64,000 bases of DNA from Polydactylus sextarius (Eukaryota > Chordata > Actinopteri > Polynemidae): contig CM028913.1 of the NCBI GenBank assembly GCA_016801845.1, positions 1 through 64,000 of the forward strand. The letters run 5' to 3'. The translations under genes were made by a program, and so were the position numbers. Of this stretch, positions 34,623-47,126 are shown in pieces; positions within the stretch are counted from its first letter, which is position 1; the number at the start of each line of letters is the position of its first letter. The notes beneath the pieces were generated by a model. That model ran no database searches, was not told where the DNA came from, and was given only the letters and a program-made list of their open reading frames with translations.

Positions 34623-36866
34623 TTTGCAATCCTTGCTTCCTACCTTGTGTCCAGCCGTCTGACGTGGGACACCAACCGTCTGGACGTGGACGGTTTATAA
34701 AATTAACAACCTCTCCCAGTAGCTTAGAGGAAAACTCACCCCACCTGTTGTCTTTCCACTGGATGTTCTCTGCTGCCAGGAGAGACTTCAGCGCGAACAC
34801 ATCCTACCTCTGCAGGTTCCAGGTAAAGTGTGTCTTTCTACTGAGAGCACCACATTCTCCAACAACACCTTCTCATCCCTTTTCACAGTGACAATTCATG
34901 TGGAACTGCTGCAGCCCTGTGTTTAACAAAGACTTCTTCTTTGTGGAGCTCGAGTCAGCAGGATCTGCTGGAACTGCAGCTAAGATTAAAAGTGGTGAAT
35001 AAACCTGCAGCTGGAGTACTGAGGAGAGGGACAGCGATTGGAATGATCATCAAACCACTGTCTCAATTACTCCCTCTTAATAAATGGGGGAAAAGAATGA
35101 GACAAATAGATTCCCTTTCACAATAAATAAATACATCTATAATTATGTTTGTATAATTTTGAAATGTAAGGAGACCACAACTTAAATTTAAATTTCTATA
35201 TTGCATCATATGGTACATGGCTATGGCTATGTGGATCTTATATGAACAAGTATTAGCTAGTTGGTGCGATTAAACGCGTAAAAAAATTTGTTTGTTTTGT
35301 TTGTTCTCTTGTATCTCTGGCACATCACGCAGATGTGCCAGAGATGATTGACTGCGATAAACATGATGTATCTTATTGCAATAAAATAAATCGCCTACCA
35401 CTGTTGTTGAGATTGATCATGTCGTCCTCCTGTCTGAGTAGACCACTTGATATTTGTTCTGATAGCTTCCGGCGGCTAATGTTACTCATTAAAAAACCTG
35501 AATCAAAATTTTATTACGCTGGCAGAAAATCCTGTACATAATGATAGCAAGGACATATTAATCATATTGGTCTTTGATCACTAAGAGTTGCAGTTTTAGA
35601 GTTTTCCTTCAGGTAATATTCGAGTCCACATTCGCATCTAAAATGGTGTGTGGTTTCACGGCAGCGCATGTTGACCTCCGACACCTTCAGAAGTCAAAGT
35701 TCATTACACCTTAATTGCAGGATAGCAAAATGAACACAAAGGGGCGCCCCAATATCTTTCACTTCAAGGGCCGTTAACTGAGAGCCCATATTATACAGGG
35801 TTTGGCCAACTCACCAACAAGGCACCATATTGTATAACCCTTAGTCTGAGAATTTTACTGATGTCTGCTGACACCTAGTGGATACATATGGAAACTGATC
35901 TGTGGAAAAACTTCAGTCAACAAGTCTGACCTCTGTGCAGAGTCAATTTAGTTTAGTTTAGTCCAGTTTAACCTGGTTGTCTAGGTTTGCCCAAAAAAAA
36001 CAAAACAAAAAAAAAAAAAAAACACACGTGCGCACACACACACACACACGACTCATGGAGTGTGTTCTTTCTGTGCGTGCACGTGCTTGTGTAATTGAGA
36101 GCAACACACACAATAATTATTAGTACACATAACACAATACAAATGTCAGTAATTGTGAAAAACGCTTTTCTAGTTTGGACAAAAGAATAGCATCACCTCA
36201 AACTTTGTGGAATGTTTGACTCAGTATGTCTAGATGTTTAAAAAACAAATAAAAATCATCACACATTTCACACTGTACGATCTATATGAATAAACTTTAA
36301 TCTACATCACAGTGCAATTCAAGGGTCAATATTACCGCTAATTAAATGGGACAATAGCTTTAAATCAATACCACAAGTGTGCTGACATCTCTGTGTGTTT
36401 CATCCAACTGTCATGGTGAATACTCCTACCATAAGGCTGATCCATATGTGTCCCAACCGTGACCTCTGTCAGGTCCACGCGGTCTGTCCTTTCCTTTCCT
36501 TTCTGGAGGTCCAGATCCCGATGGCGAGCACCATCAGGTAGACTCATTATGCGACTGATTGTACAACGGCCTAATAGTGTGTTGTTGCTGCCTGTGTCAG
36601 ATAATTAAAACCAGCAAAACTGGATTGCAAAGAAAATAAAAGGGTGGAGTAACTAATTATGTAATGAAAAAAATTATCCAGATTGTTTTGAGGATTTGCT
36701 GCAAATATCAGCACTAAATACCATTGCTTATTACTCCAGTGTTAGTTATGAAGTTGTTATGAGTTCCTGTTTAGACTGATCAAATGTCTACCCGATCTTG
36801 TTCAAGGCCACAGATTTAAGTAGCATAAAGATTAACCATGGGTTGCTATTATACACAGAAAAAAGT
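34623..36866. other. Array right flank, no gene recognised
   Basis: Unique sequence starts abruptly after GGTATCGTAATT. A plus-strand stretch at 34,664-34,825 ends at a GTAAAG donor-like site and reads SSLEENSPHLLSFHWMFSAA, which I cannot assign. The remainder is AT-rich with an A-run and a short (CA)n near 36,005-36,050. Confidence 0.4.
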
Positions 36867-36874
36867 ACTGAAGT

Positions 36875-39428
36875 AATTCAATTTCAATTCAATTTATTTT
36901 ATTTATATAGTGCCAGGTCATAAAAACATTTATCTCAAAACACTTTACATAGAGAAACCCAACATTTCCACAATGAGCAAGCGCTTGGCGACAATGGAGA
37001 GGAAAAACTCCCTTTTAACAGGAAGAAACCTCCAGCAGAACCAGACTCAGAGTGGACGGTCATCTGCCTCGACCGGTTGGAGTGAAATGAAAACAGGGAA
37101 AAGAGAAGAGACAGAGGAAAGAGAGGGAGGAGGACGGGGGAGGGGGGAAGAAGAAAAGTGGGAGACCAGGAAGAGACAGTAGAGACTAGATGGTTACAAG
37201 TAGTTGTTAAAGTAAAATTATCATTACAATTAATATTACAATAATAATAATAATAATGATGAAGATGAAAATGATGATGTCGTCAAAGAATTGGAGTCCA
37301 ACAGCTCTGGAGTCAAAACTTCCTGTAAAAGAGAAAGGGGTAGGGGGAGATACAACTGCGAGAGAGAGCAGATGATGTTAAAAATATGTAATATATAAAT
37401 ATCAGGACATGAAGTGTGAGGGAGAGAAAGAGACGTGAGGAGTGAGGGACAGAGAGGAGCAGTGTATTGTCAGAGTCCCCCAGCAGTCTAATCCTATAGC
37501 AGCTTAACTAAAGGATGGTTCAGGCAGGCCCGTGTCCTGCCTGGACCATCCTTAACTATAGGCTTTATTATAAAGGAAAGTTTTTAGTCTAACCTTAAAT
37601 GTAGAAACGGTGTCTGCCTCCCAGGCCCAAACTGGGAGCTGGTTCCATAAGAGAGGAGCCTGATAACTGAAGGCTCTACCTCCCATTCTGGTCTTAGAGA
37701 CTCTAGGAACCACAAGTAAACCAGCAGTTTGTGATCGAAGTGATCTATTAGGATAGTAAGGAACTATGAGTTCCTTAAGATATGATGGAGCCTGATCATT
37801 AAGGATTTTATAGGCAAGCAGGAGGATTTTGAATTCTATTCTAGATTTTACCGGAAGCCAATGAAGAGCAGCCAATACTGGAGAAATATGATCTCTGGTC
37901 CTACTTCCTGTCAATACCCGTGCTGCAGCATTCTGGATTAGCTGAAGGGTTTTGATGGAGTTACTGGAACACCCTGATAGTAGAGAGTTACAGTAGTCCA
38001 GTCTAGAAGTAACAAATGCATGAATTAACTTTTCAGCATCCTTTCTAGACAGGATGCCTCTGATTTTTGCAATATTACGTAGGTGGAAAAAAGCTGTTCT
38101 AGAGACTTGTCTAATATGAGATACAAAGGATATGTCCTGATCAAAGATTACTCCAAGATTCCTCACAGTAGAACTGGGGGCCAAAGTGATGCCATCCAGA
38201 TTAGCTATGTGATCTGAAAATGATGTTCTTAGATGGTCATGGCCAAGTATGATGACTTCGGTTTTGTCTGAGTTTAAAAGTAAGAAATTCTGAGTCATCC
38301 AGGTCTTTATGTCTTTAAGACAATCCTGAAGTTTGATGACCTGGTTAGTTTCATCTGGTTTCATAGATAAGTACAGCTGGGTATCGTCCGCATAACAATG
38401 GAAGTTTATATTGTGCTTCCTGATGATGTTTCCTAAGGGAAGCATGTACAAGATAAAGAGGATTGGTCCTAACACAGAACCCTGTGGAACTCCATGACTA
38501 ACTGCAGTACATGTGGAAGACTCATTGTTTACATGAACAAACTGGAATCTATCTGATAGATACGACTTAAACCATGAAAGTGCAGTGCCTCTAATCCCAA
38601 CAACATGTTCTAGTCTATGTAATAGGATGTTATGATCAATTGTGTCAAACGCAGCACTAAGATCCAGCAGGACAAGAATAGAGACAAGTCCATGGTCAGA
38701 GGCCATAAGAAGGTCGTTGGTAACTTTCACTAATGCTGTTTCTGTGCTATGATGAGCTCTAAACCCTGACTGGAAATCCTCATAAAGACTATTCTTAAGT
38801 AAGTAATCACATAGTTGAGCAGCAACAGCTTTCTCCAGGATTTTGGACATAAAAGGGAGATTTGATATAGGTCTATAATTAGCTAGATCACCTGGGTCCA
38901 GAGTAGGTTTTTTTAAGTAATGGTTTAATTACTGCAGCTTTAAAAGCCTATGGTATGTAGCCTTTTACTAGAGATAGATTTATCAGATGCAAGATGGACA
39001 TGTCAACTAAAGGTAGGACGTCTTTAAACAGCCTGGTTGGAACAGGGTCTAAGAGACAAGTTGTTGGTCTGGAAGAAGAAATGGTTGTAGTCAGTTCAGA
39101 GAGATCTATGGAAGAAAAAATGTCCAGATAAAAGTCAGCTGTTAATGCTGATTCCAAGTCTACTGCACTGGGTGAAATATCAGTGCCAGAAGTGGGAAGG
39201 AGGTAACTAATTTTATCTCTGATGACAATAATTTTATTTGTAAAAAAGTTCATAAAGTCATTGCTGCTGAGGTTTACTGGAATAGATGTCTCCACAGAGC
39301 AATGACTTTCTGTCAGCCTGGCTACAGTACTGAAAAGGAACCTGGGGTTGTTCTTGTTTTCCTCAATTAAAGAAGAATAGTAAGCGAGGACTCTCTTATA
39401 TTCTATGAAACTATCTCTCCAGGCTACA
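36875..39428 (-). mobile_element. L2-like LINE, 5'-truncated copy 1
   Basis: Minus-strand non-LTR retrotransposon. The 432-codon frame 37,552-38,850 holds RT motifs LLDLSAAFDTIDHNILL, VPQGSVLGPILFILY, FHCYADDTQLYL (YADD catalytic box intact) and C-terminal ALHWLPVKSRIEFKILLL. A frameshift near 38,930 separates the upstream part 38,948-39,295 (LLDPVPTRLFKDVLPLV, then ...SNLPF downstream). The 3' UTR with the typical GAGCAAGCGCTTGGCGACAA text lies at 36,900-37,090 and ends in ATTCAATTT repeats near 36,875. The copy begins abruptly near 39,428, so the endonuclease is missing. YADD intact but truncated, hence immobile by itself. Confidence 0.87.
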
Positions 39429-39429
39429 T

Positions 39430-40260
39430 AACATAGACAACATAGCCATATACAATCAACTCACTTGTACTACTAATTTTTATTGCCATCATCAACTCAA
39501 TTGAGACATTGCAGTTTAAAACACTAATTTGTTTTTTCTAGATCTTGTCACTCACATAGTAAAAACATCAGGCTAAACTAATTCAGTCGGTCAGTTTTTG
39601 CTTCTATGAACTTTTTGTTCAAGTCTTTAACCTCTGTGTTTCTCTCTTGGTGCATTTATTACCACTTAAACCCTGTAGATAGCCTCTGGTCCCTGACCTT
39701 TGCCCTTTACCATGGATGCATCAGCGCAACTGGTGTGCCAAACCTTCACTTTAATAAACCAGTGAGGCCCCAATAGCTCCAACTTAGTGCAATATATGCA
39801 CTAAGCATGTTGTGTGTAGCCCTCCCTACTTCCCCAAATTTCCTCTTTTTTATTATTTCATTACTATTACGTACCATTATTACTGCTACCACCACCACCA
39901 CCACCACCACCACCACCACTACTACTATTACTACTACAGTGCAACAGTGAGTTGTTGTCCAGAGTATCAGAGCATCTGAAAGTATACCATATGCAAAGGA
40001 TAGTAAATAATAATAAAAACATGTTGTAATTTCAGCATGTAGTAACATGGTGTTCAGAAGACTGATGCTCATCAGTCCAGCAAAATACTTCTTTTCAAAT
40101 ACTTATTGCAAAACATGTAAATAATCTCTTTGTTCACAAATTAACACATAATTACCTTACCTACACACACTAGGTGCCAAATCTCAAGAAAACCCAAATT
40201 AAACAACATATCAAAAGACATGTTTTTTATTTATTTTTATTTTTTTTATTTTGACAAGCA
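39430..40260. other. AT-rich spacer with (CCA)n microsatellite
   Basis: No gene seen. A CCA/ACT trinucleotide tract occupies about 39,888-39,938; the frames through it are repeat artefacts. Confidence 0.5.
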
Positions 40261-40269
40261 CAACATTTG

Positions 40270-40800
40270 GATTCATTCACATCATACTGTGAGGAGACCT
40301 CTGTCACAACCAGGACTGTACGCTGCTAACCCAACAACAAGCCCAGGATCACCAGTGACCTTAAGGCTTTGCTCAATAAAAAGAAGCAGGCCTTTAGGTC
40401 TGTTGACAGGGATGACTTGAAAAGGGACCAGTGTGAGCTCAAGGTGAAACTGAGGGAGTGTAAGGAGGCGTATGGCAGGAAGCTGGAGAATAAAATCCAG
40501 CCAAACACTACCTAGGATGTGGGAGGGGTATGATGCAGATTACATGTTCAAAATCCATCAGATAGGCCACAGTTTGCTGAGCTGGGAAACTCCCTGTCAA
40601 CGTGGTGCTCAGTAACACAGGAGCACCTCAGGGGACTGTACTGTCTCCAATTCTGTTCAATCTGTACACCTCTGACTTTCAGTTCAACTGAACAAGTCAA
40701 CAAGTCATGCCACCTGCAGAAGTTCCCTGATGACACTGTGGTGGTGGGATGTATTAGAGATGGACAAGAGTTAGAGTATCGAGATCTGGTGGCAACTCAT
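40270..40800 (+). mobile_element. LINE RT fragment, left half
   Basis: Plus-strand LINE ORF2 text with frameshifts: ITSDLKALLNKKKQAFRSVD at about 40,335, then GAPQGTVLSPILFNLYTSDF at about 40,615-40,680 (RT motif 4-5 region), then FPDDTVVVGCIRDGQELEY, where the catalytic box reads PDDT. The sequence breaks off near 40,800; the matching C-terminal part appears at 44,205. Confidence 0.7.
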
Positions 40801-41289
40801 AACTGGTGAGGAGGTTGTGTGTGTCTGTGTGTATGTATAGAGATATATATATATATATGTGTATGTATATATATATAGTTTTTTCTCCGTTTGTCCAACG
40901 TGATTTTCCGATGTGGAATGCGCAGCAATGTGTATGAAATCCTACTGAATGGTGAGTCTCTATGGGTTTCTATGCAATGCTTTTTTCAATGCAGTGACGG
41001 CAGGTGGTGATTGGATAAATGCTGAAAATCGTCATTCCCTTTAAAGCCAGGCTTCACTGGGGGCGAATGGAGCAGTGGGCTGGCCATGAAGCCAGGCTTT
41101 AGCATGATGATTGATGGAACTGTCTAAAAGGGTGAATCCCTTTTGATTGGCAAGGATTTGGAAACAAACCTTCGGCATCAGAGCAAAGTAGAATTCAGTC
41201 CCTAGCATATTACCCAGAGTGACAACAGTGCTTGTTTCTTAGAGTGCTCATTTTACACATTGTATCAAGACCAGAATACCAAGACTCAA

Positions 41290-43153
41290 AATCACAACTC
41301 AGGGTAAGGCAATTCCAAAAATCAAAGTCCATTTAATCAGAGAGAGAGGGTCGGTACAAAAAAAAGGCAATCAGAACCAGGCAAAGGTACAAAAACGTCA
41401 GGCAAAAGGCAGATCCAAAATAATAGGCAGGCTGGGTCAGTAACGTGAAGTCAAGAACAAAAACTAGGCTTGGACAAATGCATACTAGGAATGAGACGAA
41501 CACGCAAAGAGACTGACAAAGTCAGGGGTATATATAGGATAGGGAAGGAGACAAAGAGACAGGTGAAAACAATGTGGGCAGCAACAGGTAATCCCAGAGG
41601 TGGGAAAGAGAACAAAGGGATGAAGTAAAACTGAAAACACTAAGACAGAAACAGGAAGTGACAGCAAAATAAAACAGGAAACAGAACTGACAGACAGGCA
41701 AGACATGACAGAACCCCTTCTTAGAGGACTGGATTCCAGATGGACCAGGGTGATTAGGATGACCTCTGTAGTATTCAGCAATGAGAGAGGGGTTCATGAT
41801 GTTGATGGCCGCCACCCAATCGGGGCCCCGATCCGAGACCACACTTTTAGGGAAACTATGATGCTTGACAACATGGAGGAGCACCACCTCAGCAGTCTCC
41901 TTAACAGAGGGAAGATTAGGCAAAGGGACGAAATGGACCATTTAAGAAAATTTGTCCACAATAGTTCATATGTGGTGGTGTTACCTTCTGACTGGGGCAG
42001 CAGGAGCAGTCCCAATGCCAGCTTCCTAGAGGACTTGCACCTGGCGCACATGGGACAGGCAACAACATACACACCTATCTCCCTTTTCATTGACAGCCAC
42101 CAGAACCTCTGTGCAACCATGAATATGGTCCTCTGCACTCCAGGATGGCATGAGAAATTAGAAGAGTGAGCCCAGTGGATCACCTAAGCACGGACGTAAG
42201 GTGGCATAAACAGCTTTCCTAGGGGGCAAGACTCAGGGACCTGGACACCCTCCAGGGCCTGCTTGACACAGGACTCGACCCCCCAAGTTATGGCTGCGAC
42301 CACATAGGACATCCTCGACAGAGCATCAGGTGTAACATTCTTGGCGGCTGGCATTTAAGATAATACAAAGTTAAACTGATTGAAGAACAAGTTCCACCAG
42401 GCTTGGTTGGCATTGAGTCTCTTAGCTGTTCTCCAGGTATTCCAGGTTTTTGTGGTTGGTCCACACAAGAAATGGTAACTCCACCCAGTCCAACCAGTGG
42501 CGCCATTCCTCTTGCGCCATCTTGATGGCCAAAAGCTCACGCAGATCTCTGAGAGAGAACAGCACCTACACCCACAACCGAGGCATCTACCTCCACCACA
42601 AACTGCAGCTTGAGGTCGGGGAGGATGAGGATGGGAGCTGTGGTGAAGCATGCCTTGAATTTCCTGAAGGCCTTCTCAGCCTGTGGGGACCATGTAAACC
42701 TGACCTTGGGAGAGGTAAGAGCATGAAGGGGTGCAGCCACAAAACTAAAGTTCTTAATGAAATGTCTATAAAAGTTAGCAAACCCCAGAAATCACTGGCC
42801 CTCCTTGCGGTTCTCAGGGGATGGCGAGTCTCCCATGGTGCTGCTCTTCTCAGGATCCATCTGGACCGACTCCTCAGTCACCACAAACCCCAAAAAGGAC
42901 ACCTTGGAAATGTGAAACTCACATTTTTCTCCTTTAACAAACAATTGATTCTCTAACAGCCGCTGGAGAACTGCACGAACATGGAGAATATGGGAGTCCA
43001 GATCAGGGGAAAAGATCAGAATGTCATCAAGATACACAAAAACGAACACATAAAGAGAACAAAGGGATGAAGTAAAGCTGAGAACATTCAGACAGAAACA
43101 GGAAGTGACAGCAAAACAGGAAACAGAACTGATAGACAGGCAAGACATGACAC
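41290..43153 (-). mobile_element. Ty3/gypsy retrotransposon remnant, internally deleted
   Basis: Minus strand, right to left: partial 5' LTR start (TGTCATGTC at 43,153, to about 43,050) fused directly to RT at VYLDDILIFSPDLDSH (YLDD box), then ENQLFVKGEKCEFH and the RNase H-side FTWSPQAEKAFRKFKACFTT and VEVDASVVGVGAVLSQ (about 42,720-42,540), then integrase IHWAHSSNFSCHPGVQRT and CPMCARCK (about 42,180-42,060) and VVSDRGPDWVA, then the 3' LTR (41,710 down to about 41,290). Gag, PR and the RT N-terminus are deleted and frames are broken. The shared LTR text at 41,610-41,710 and 43,053-43,153 supports both ends. Confidence 0.8.
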
Positions 43154-43179
43154 ATATGTACATATGTATGTATTACACT

Positions 43180-43350
43180 GTAAATAAGACATACTAATTA
43201 CCATAAAGTTATTGAGTTTGTAGTTTAAGTTTTGTTTGTCCATTCATAATCATATCTGTATCTATATGTGCTGTATGTGATGGAGATTCAATTTCCCTGA
43301 GGGAACCTCCCAAAGGGATCAATAAAGTTGTCTATCTCTATCTAACTATA
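43180..43350 (+). repeat. LINE 3' tail
   Basis: Ends TTTCCCTGAGGGAACCTCCC, AAAGGGATCAATAAAGTTG and TCTATCTCTATCT, the usual 3' terminus of a fish non-LTR element with an AATAAA and TCTA-type tail repeats. Family not resolved. Confidence 0.55.
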
Positions 43351-44200
43351 GCCTGCTAGTTATTGTGCTGGCATGCAGGCTCAATTAAACTTTCCTTTTA
43401 TTAGTAACTGTCAAGCTGCACTAGGATCATTTTATAATGTACACCTAAAATGAGCTTCCCCTGTTTGAAAGACCAGCAGCTGCCACTGATATGTATTGAT
43501 ATTAAACCATCCTTGTTGATATCCAATCAAATCTCGCATAAAATCTGGCTCCTTAGGTTGCCGCACAAGCATCAATAAAAATTGCTCACAACATCTTCTG
43601 GCTGTTAGTGTTTTTGAGTGGACACAGTCACACATGTAGCTAGCCCAGTTCTGTCAAGAGAAATGGGTCATTGTGAGTTCTTAAACTTAAGGCTCCAACA
43701 CCTGAAGTTTAAAAACTGGATTGCACCAAAGGCATCAAAAACAACGTATGTAACTTTTAACATTATGATTATAGTCATTTACTCTTAAGTTTAGGACAAC
43801 GGTAAGCACCAAACCAACATATATATTTTTCTAATGTTTTCATGAGTTTTTAAACTGAAACTGTTGGCAGATGCAGATGTGACAGGGATCTCGGGATCAG
43901 CTTCTGACTTCACTATGGCTCATCCAAAGGAGATGCTGCAGTGACAAACATATTGACAAGGCATTATGAGTTGGGGCTACCCAAAACATGGTCAGTGTCG
44001 TCACCAGCTGATTTTTACCATGGCTTCAACCTGGGATAATTTAAGCTCAGCCCGGGGTAGCCAAAAAGTTGTTTATCTTATTTATTCCATCAGAGTTTCC
44101 CATTAATTACTGAGACTATGGCAGTCTGCCACAGTATCATCTGACCATTAAAAAGATAATAATAATAAACAGTATTTCACCATCTCAAATCTCTATCAGT
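43350..44200. other. Spacer, nothing recognised
   Basis: AT-rich sequence without domain-bearing frames. Confidence 0.4.
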
Positions 44201-44204
44201 CAGC

Positions 44205-44520
44205 CCTAGTGGGACCTAATGGGTTGTGGGACCTTAGAATTGTCGACTTCAGAAGGCACAGCACCAACTTAGCCCCAATTCACACCCACAGCGAGTGTGT
44301 GGAGAGGGTCCACGCCTTCCTCTATGTCCTCATCTCCACTGACATGTCCTCGTCAGACAACATCACAGCGATCATCAAGAAGGTTCAGCAGTGGCTATAC
44401 TTCCTGAGGGTCCTCAGGAAGCACAACCTGGACTTCAACCTGCTGCTGACCTTCTAGCACTTGTCCACAGAGGGCCAGCTGACATACAAAGTGGGTTGGT
44501 AGATAGTTATGGTTGCACAC
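44205..44520 (+). mobile_element. LINE RT C-terminal fragment, right half
   Basis: Plus frame reads IVDFRRHSTNLAPI, then IIKKVQQWLYFLRVLRKHNL, then LTF, stop, HLSTEGQLTY. This is the conserved post-YxDD region (VDFRR and KKAQQRLYFLR-like) of the same LINE type as the 40.3-kb fragment and would follow it directly after a gap of about 50 residues. Confidence 0.65.
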
Positions 44521-44529
44521 AAAGGCAGG

Positions 44530-45221
44530 AATGTTGACAAAAGGGGATGAAAACTTTTTTTGTTTCTTCTGCTGCTGTAGAAGACTCAAAAGCAAACAGG
44601 GGCATGGTCATTTACCCTGGTAATATGCATAAAAAGAGACAAACCACACACACAAAAAAAATTGAAATCCCTACCCAATGCCCTGATTGATTTAAAGAGG
44701 AGTTCCAAGTTTTTTTTTTTTTTTTTTTTTTTGAATATGCAAAAATCCTGATCTCCATTCTCAAGGGAAGTTGTAATACACATTTTAGCAACGATCTTGC
44801 AATCCTACATCGTGTGTATGTTGAAGTATTATGTTAGTATTACCTCAAGTAATTCAGCTGTTGCTTCACCATGTTGAAACTGTTAATACCCAAGGTCCCT
44901 CAGTGCACACAGAGCCACTGTGACTCGGTGTCTGTGCAGCCAGAGACACCTTCATCTTCTGTGAATCAAAATTCACAGGCTTGTCTGTTACTTTGTTGGC
45001 AGCATGCAATCCATCTTTCATTTGGACATCATTCAGATCTGGCCAATGGTGCTGGACTGTAAGTGTGCAGCATATTCCATGCCAACTTCTACATGTGGCA
45101 GGCATCCATCATCACAAACACCCTCTCACCAGTCACTGGATGTGGAAAGAATATTTTTTAAAGGTGCAGCAGGGTTTCCCTTTAGTTAACACCTAAATAC
45201 ATTGCATATGCAGACATCCTT
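44530..45221. other. Spacer before transposase, not resolved
   Basis: A T-run at 44,710-44,732 is followed by weak plus-strand text (44,871-45,190) that could be a degenerate N-terminus of the following transposase, but I see no clear zinc-binding pattern. Confidence 0.3.
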
Positions 45222-45690
45222 GTGCCCATCCATCGTGAGTTGGAGGAACTCATACAGTTCCTTCAACACATGAACAAGCAGAACCTAGACCCAGTGTTTG
45301 GGAACGGCCGTAGCCAAAGTCCTATCCTGGATTCAGGTTTTGACTCCGAGATGGATACTGATACAGCGGCACCTGATCGCGACTACTGTGTGGCTCCTGA
45401 AATAGGAATGAGAACATGTGATTTGGCTGAAGAAAATGAGACTTTGTGTCAAAAGATACGGAAGATGCAATACCAGGTAGAGGTGCTACAGCTACGGCAG
45501 AGATTTTGTTTACAGCATCTGTCAGGGCCAGATGAGGACATTCACTTCTACACCAGGTTTGCGTCTTACCAACATTTCCTGGCACTTTGGAGAGTGGTGG
45601 AGCCTGCCGTGAGTTGTAAGATAGTGAGGATCACCAGTGTCTCAGCACACAGCAGCAGTAGCACAGTCTCTCATTCAACAACGGTATGTA
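45222..45690 (+). pseudogene. ISL2EU-type (DDE_Tnp_4) transposase, N-terminal part
   Basis: Open frame whose end reads LAEENETLCQKIRKMQYQVE (coiled-coil-like) then GPDEDIHFYTRFASYQHFLA and LWRVVEP. The DI-FYTRF-SY--F-A-W pattern is the conserved lead-in to the DDE_Tnp_4 domain of fish ISL2EU/PIF-Harbinger-like transposases. A possible donor lies near 45,682 (GGTATGT). The middle is missing or degenerate before the core at 46.64 kb. Confidence 0.6.
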
Positions 45691-45776
45691 GACCTATAAT
45701 ATTAATATTTAAGTTAGGACTACTACTACCTAGTAGTCACATCTTATGGAGTGATCCGTGAGATGATGATTATTTT

Positions 45777-45816
<40 letters not shown>

Positions 45817-45844
45817 TATTAGAGGATAATAATAATAACTAGAC

Positions 45845-46169
45845 AATTCCCCTGCGGGGAATAGCGAGAGTGGGGCTGTGCGCCGTAGCAGTCTATGCTA
45901 AGACAATTTCCTTTTTCACCTCATCTTATCCTTATCCTTGGCGAAATCTCATCCTTATCCATGGTCATATCCTTGGTCACCAATCATCATATGAGGAAAG
46001 GAAGGAGGAAAGGAAAGAGGGAAATGATTGGCGACTAGCGTCGGCAATCATTTCATTATACTAAGAAAGGTTTGGTGAAATGATTGGCGACTGTCGTCGC
46101 CAATCATCACATGAGGGAAATGATCAGATGAGATGAAAAAGCAATTATTCGCGACTAGCGTCGCGAATA
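45845..46169 (+). repeat. Cluster of perfect GC-clamped hairpins
   Basis: Four stems in about 325 bp. ATTCCCC-TGC-GGGGAAT (about 45,845-45,861). AAATGATTGGCGAC-TAGC with right arm 46040-46053, one mismatch (46022-46053). TGATTGGCGAC-TGTC-GTCGCCAATCA (46081-46106). ATTCGCGAC-TAGC-GTCGCGAAT (46147-46168). The last three share a GAC-N4-GTC apex, and the third and fourth differ by a paired change (GGCGAC/GTCGCC versus CGCGAC/GTCGCG). Located within the ISL2EU-like element; could be its subterminal structure or a separate foldback repeat. Confidence 0.6.
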
Positions 46170-46639
46170 TTTCCTCCTCCTTCGCAAATTACGTCATGAA
46201 AAATTCAGGTTTGGATAAAAAAAGTAATAGTCTGGCCAAGACGCACGTTTTGATATATCATTTGTCTATGTGTGATCAACTGTCATGAAGTTATTAATGT
46301 TCAAAGTAGCTGCTGAAGCAGCTGTTTCACTAAGGACACACACACAAACTCACATGCACACACACGCGCACCTGCTGCCTAACTGACACCGGTTGCCGTG
46401 GTGACGGTGCCTCACAGGCGCCTGAGAGGCGGCAAACGATCAGAGAAAACGCTTAAATCAACACCTCGAACTACTGCGATTTTTTCAAAAAGTAAAGCAG
46501 ATATCCCAAAAAAAATGTTGGATTGTCCCCACTTGGACACACTTCCTGTACTGTCTGCTGGTAAGCCAGCATCTTTGGATCCCACTGGAAGTGGTGAGAG
46601 CTCACCTACCACCTGAGTTTGTTGCTTTCCCTGACACAC

Positions 46640-46782
46640 AGGTGGCGCTTGACTGCATGGAAATATAATGCCAAACACCATCCTCTCTTCTCCTGCAGAG
46701 CGAAATGTTTTCAACACATAAGTCACATGCCACATTCAAGGCAATGATTGGCATGGCACCCCATGGTGCCATTACTTTTGTC
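46640..46782 (+). pseudogene. ISL2EU-type transposase, catalytic core fragment
   Basis: Reads LDCMEI, stop (46666-46668), CQTPSSLLLQSEMFSTHKSH, then ATFKAMIGMAPHGAITFV. The pattern matches the first catalytic Asp (DCTEI-like, codon 46651-46653) and the KSHATFK-GM--HG region of DDE_Tnp_4 transposases. One in-frame stop. Confidence 0.65.
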
Positions 46783-46832
46783 ATCTTTTTGCCATTACTT
46801 CATTTGCCATTACATTACTTTTTGATCACAAA

Positions 46833-47126
46833 GCCATAATGGTGGACAAAGGCTTTGTCGTTGAAAACATTGCTGCTTGTAAGATGTACCAACCTGCCTT
46901 TCTCTCCAAAAGATAATAAACGAGTAGGGAGGATGTCAGGCAGACACAGTCAGTTGCGCACCTGAGAGTGCATGTACAGAGATGTGTCAGGAGGCTGAAA
47001 GAAAACAAACTGTTTGAAAAGGAAATCCCACTGTCTGTGTGTGGAAACATCGAGGAGTTGTTCAGCGTTGCCTGCTTCCTGGATAATTACCAGAACAGGC
47101 CACTAGTAAAGGCATGGGCAACTTGA
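46833..47126 (+). pseudogene. ISL2EU-type transposase, C-terminal part
   Basis: Reads AIMVDKGFVVENIAACKMYQ, PAFLSKR, two stops (46,914-46,919), then REDVRQTQSVAHLRVHVQR, KENKLFEKEIPLSV, VACFLDNYQNRPLVKAWAT and TGA at 47124-47126. The MVDKGF motif carries the second catalytic Asp and the R-H-ER-RVK region usually follows with the Glu; the NYQN-PLVK end is the family terminus. Frame differs from the core fragment, so at least one indel separates them. Confidence 0.7.

Noticed and set aside
36910..37182. 90-aa plus frame with RGRGEEEKWE-type tail
   Set aside because: It is the antisense of the L2-like LINE 3' UTR, repeated at 49.1 kb.
41705..42169. 154-aa plus frame
   Set aside because: Antisense of the gypsy integrase; the minus strand carries the HPGVQRT and CPMC motifs.
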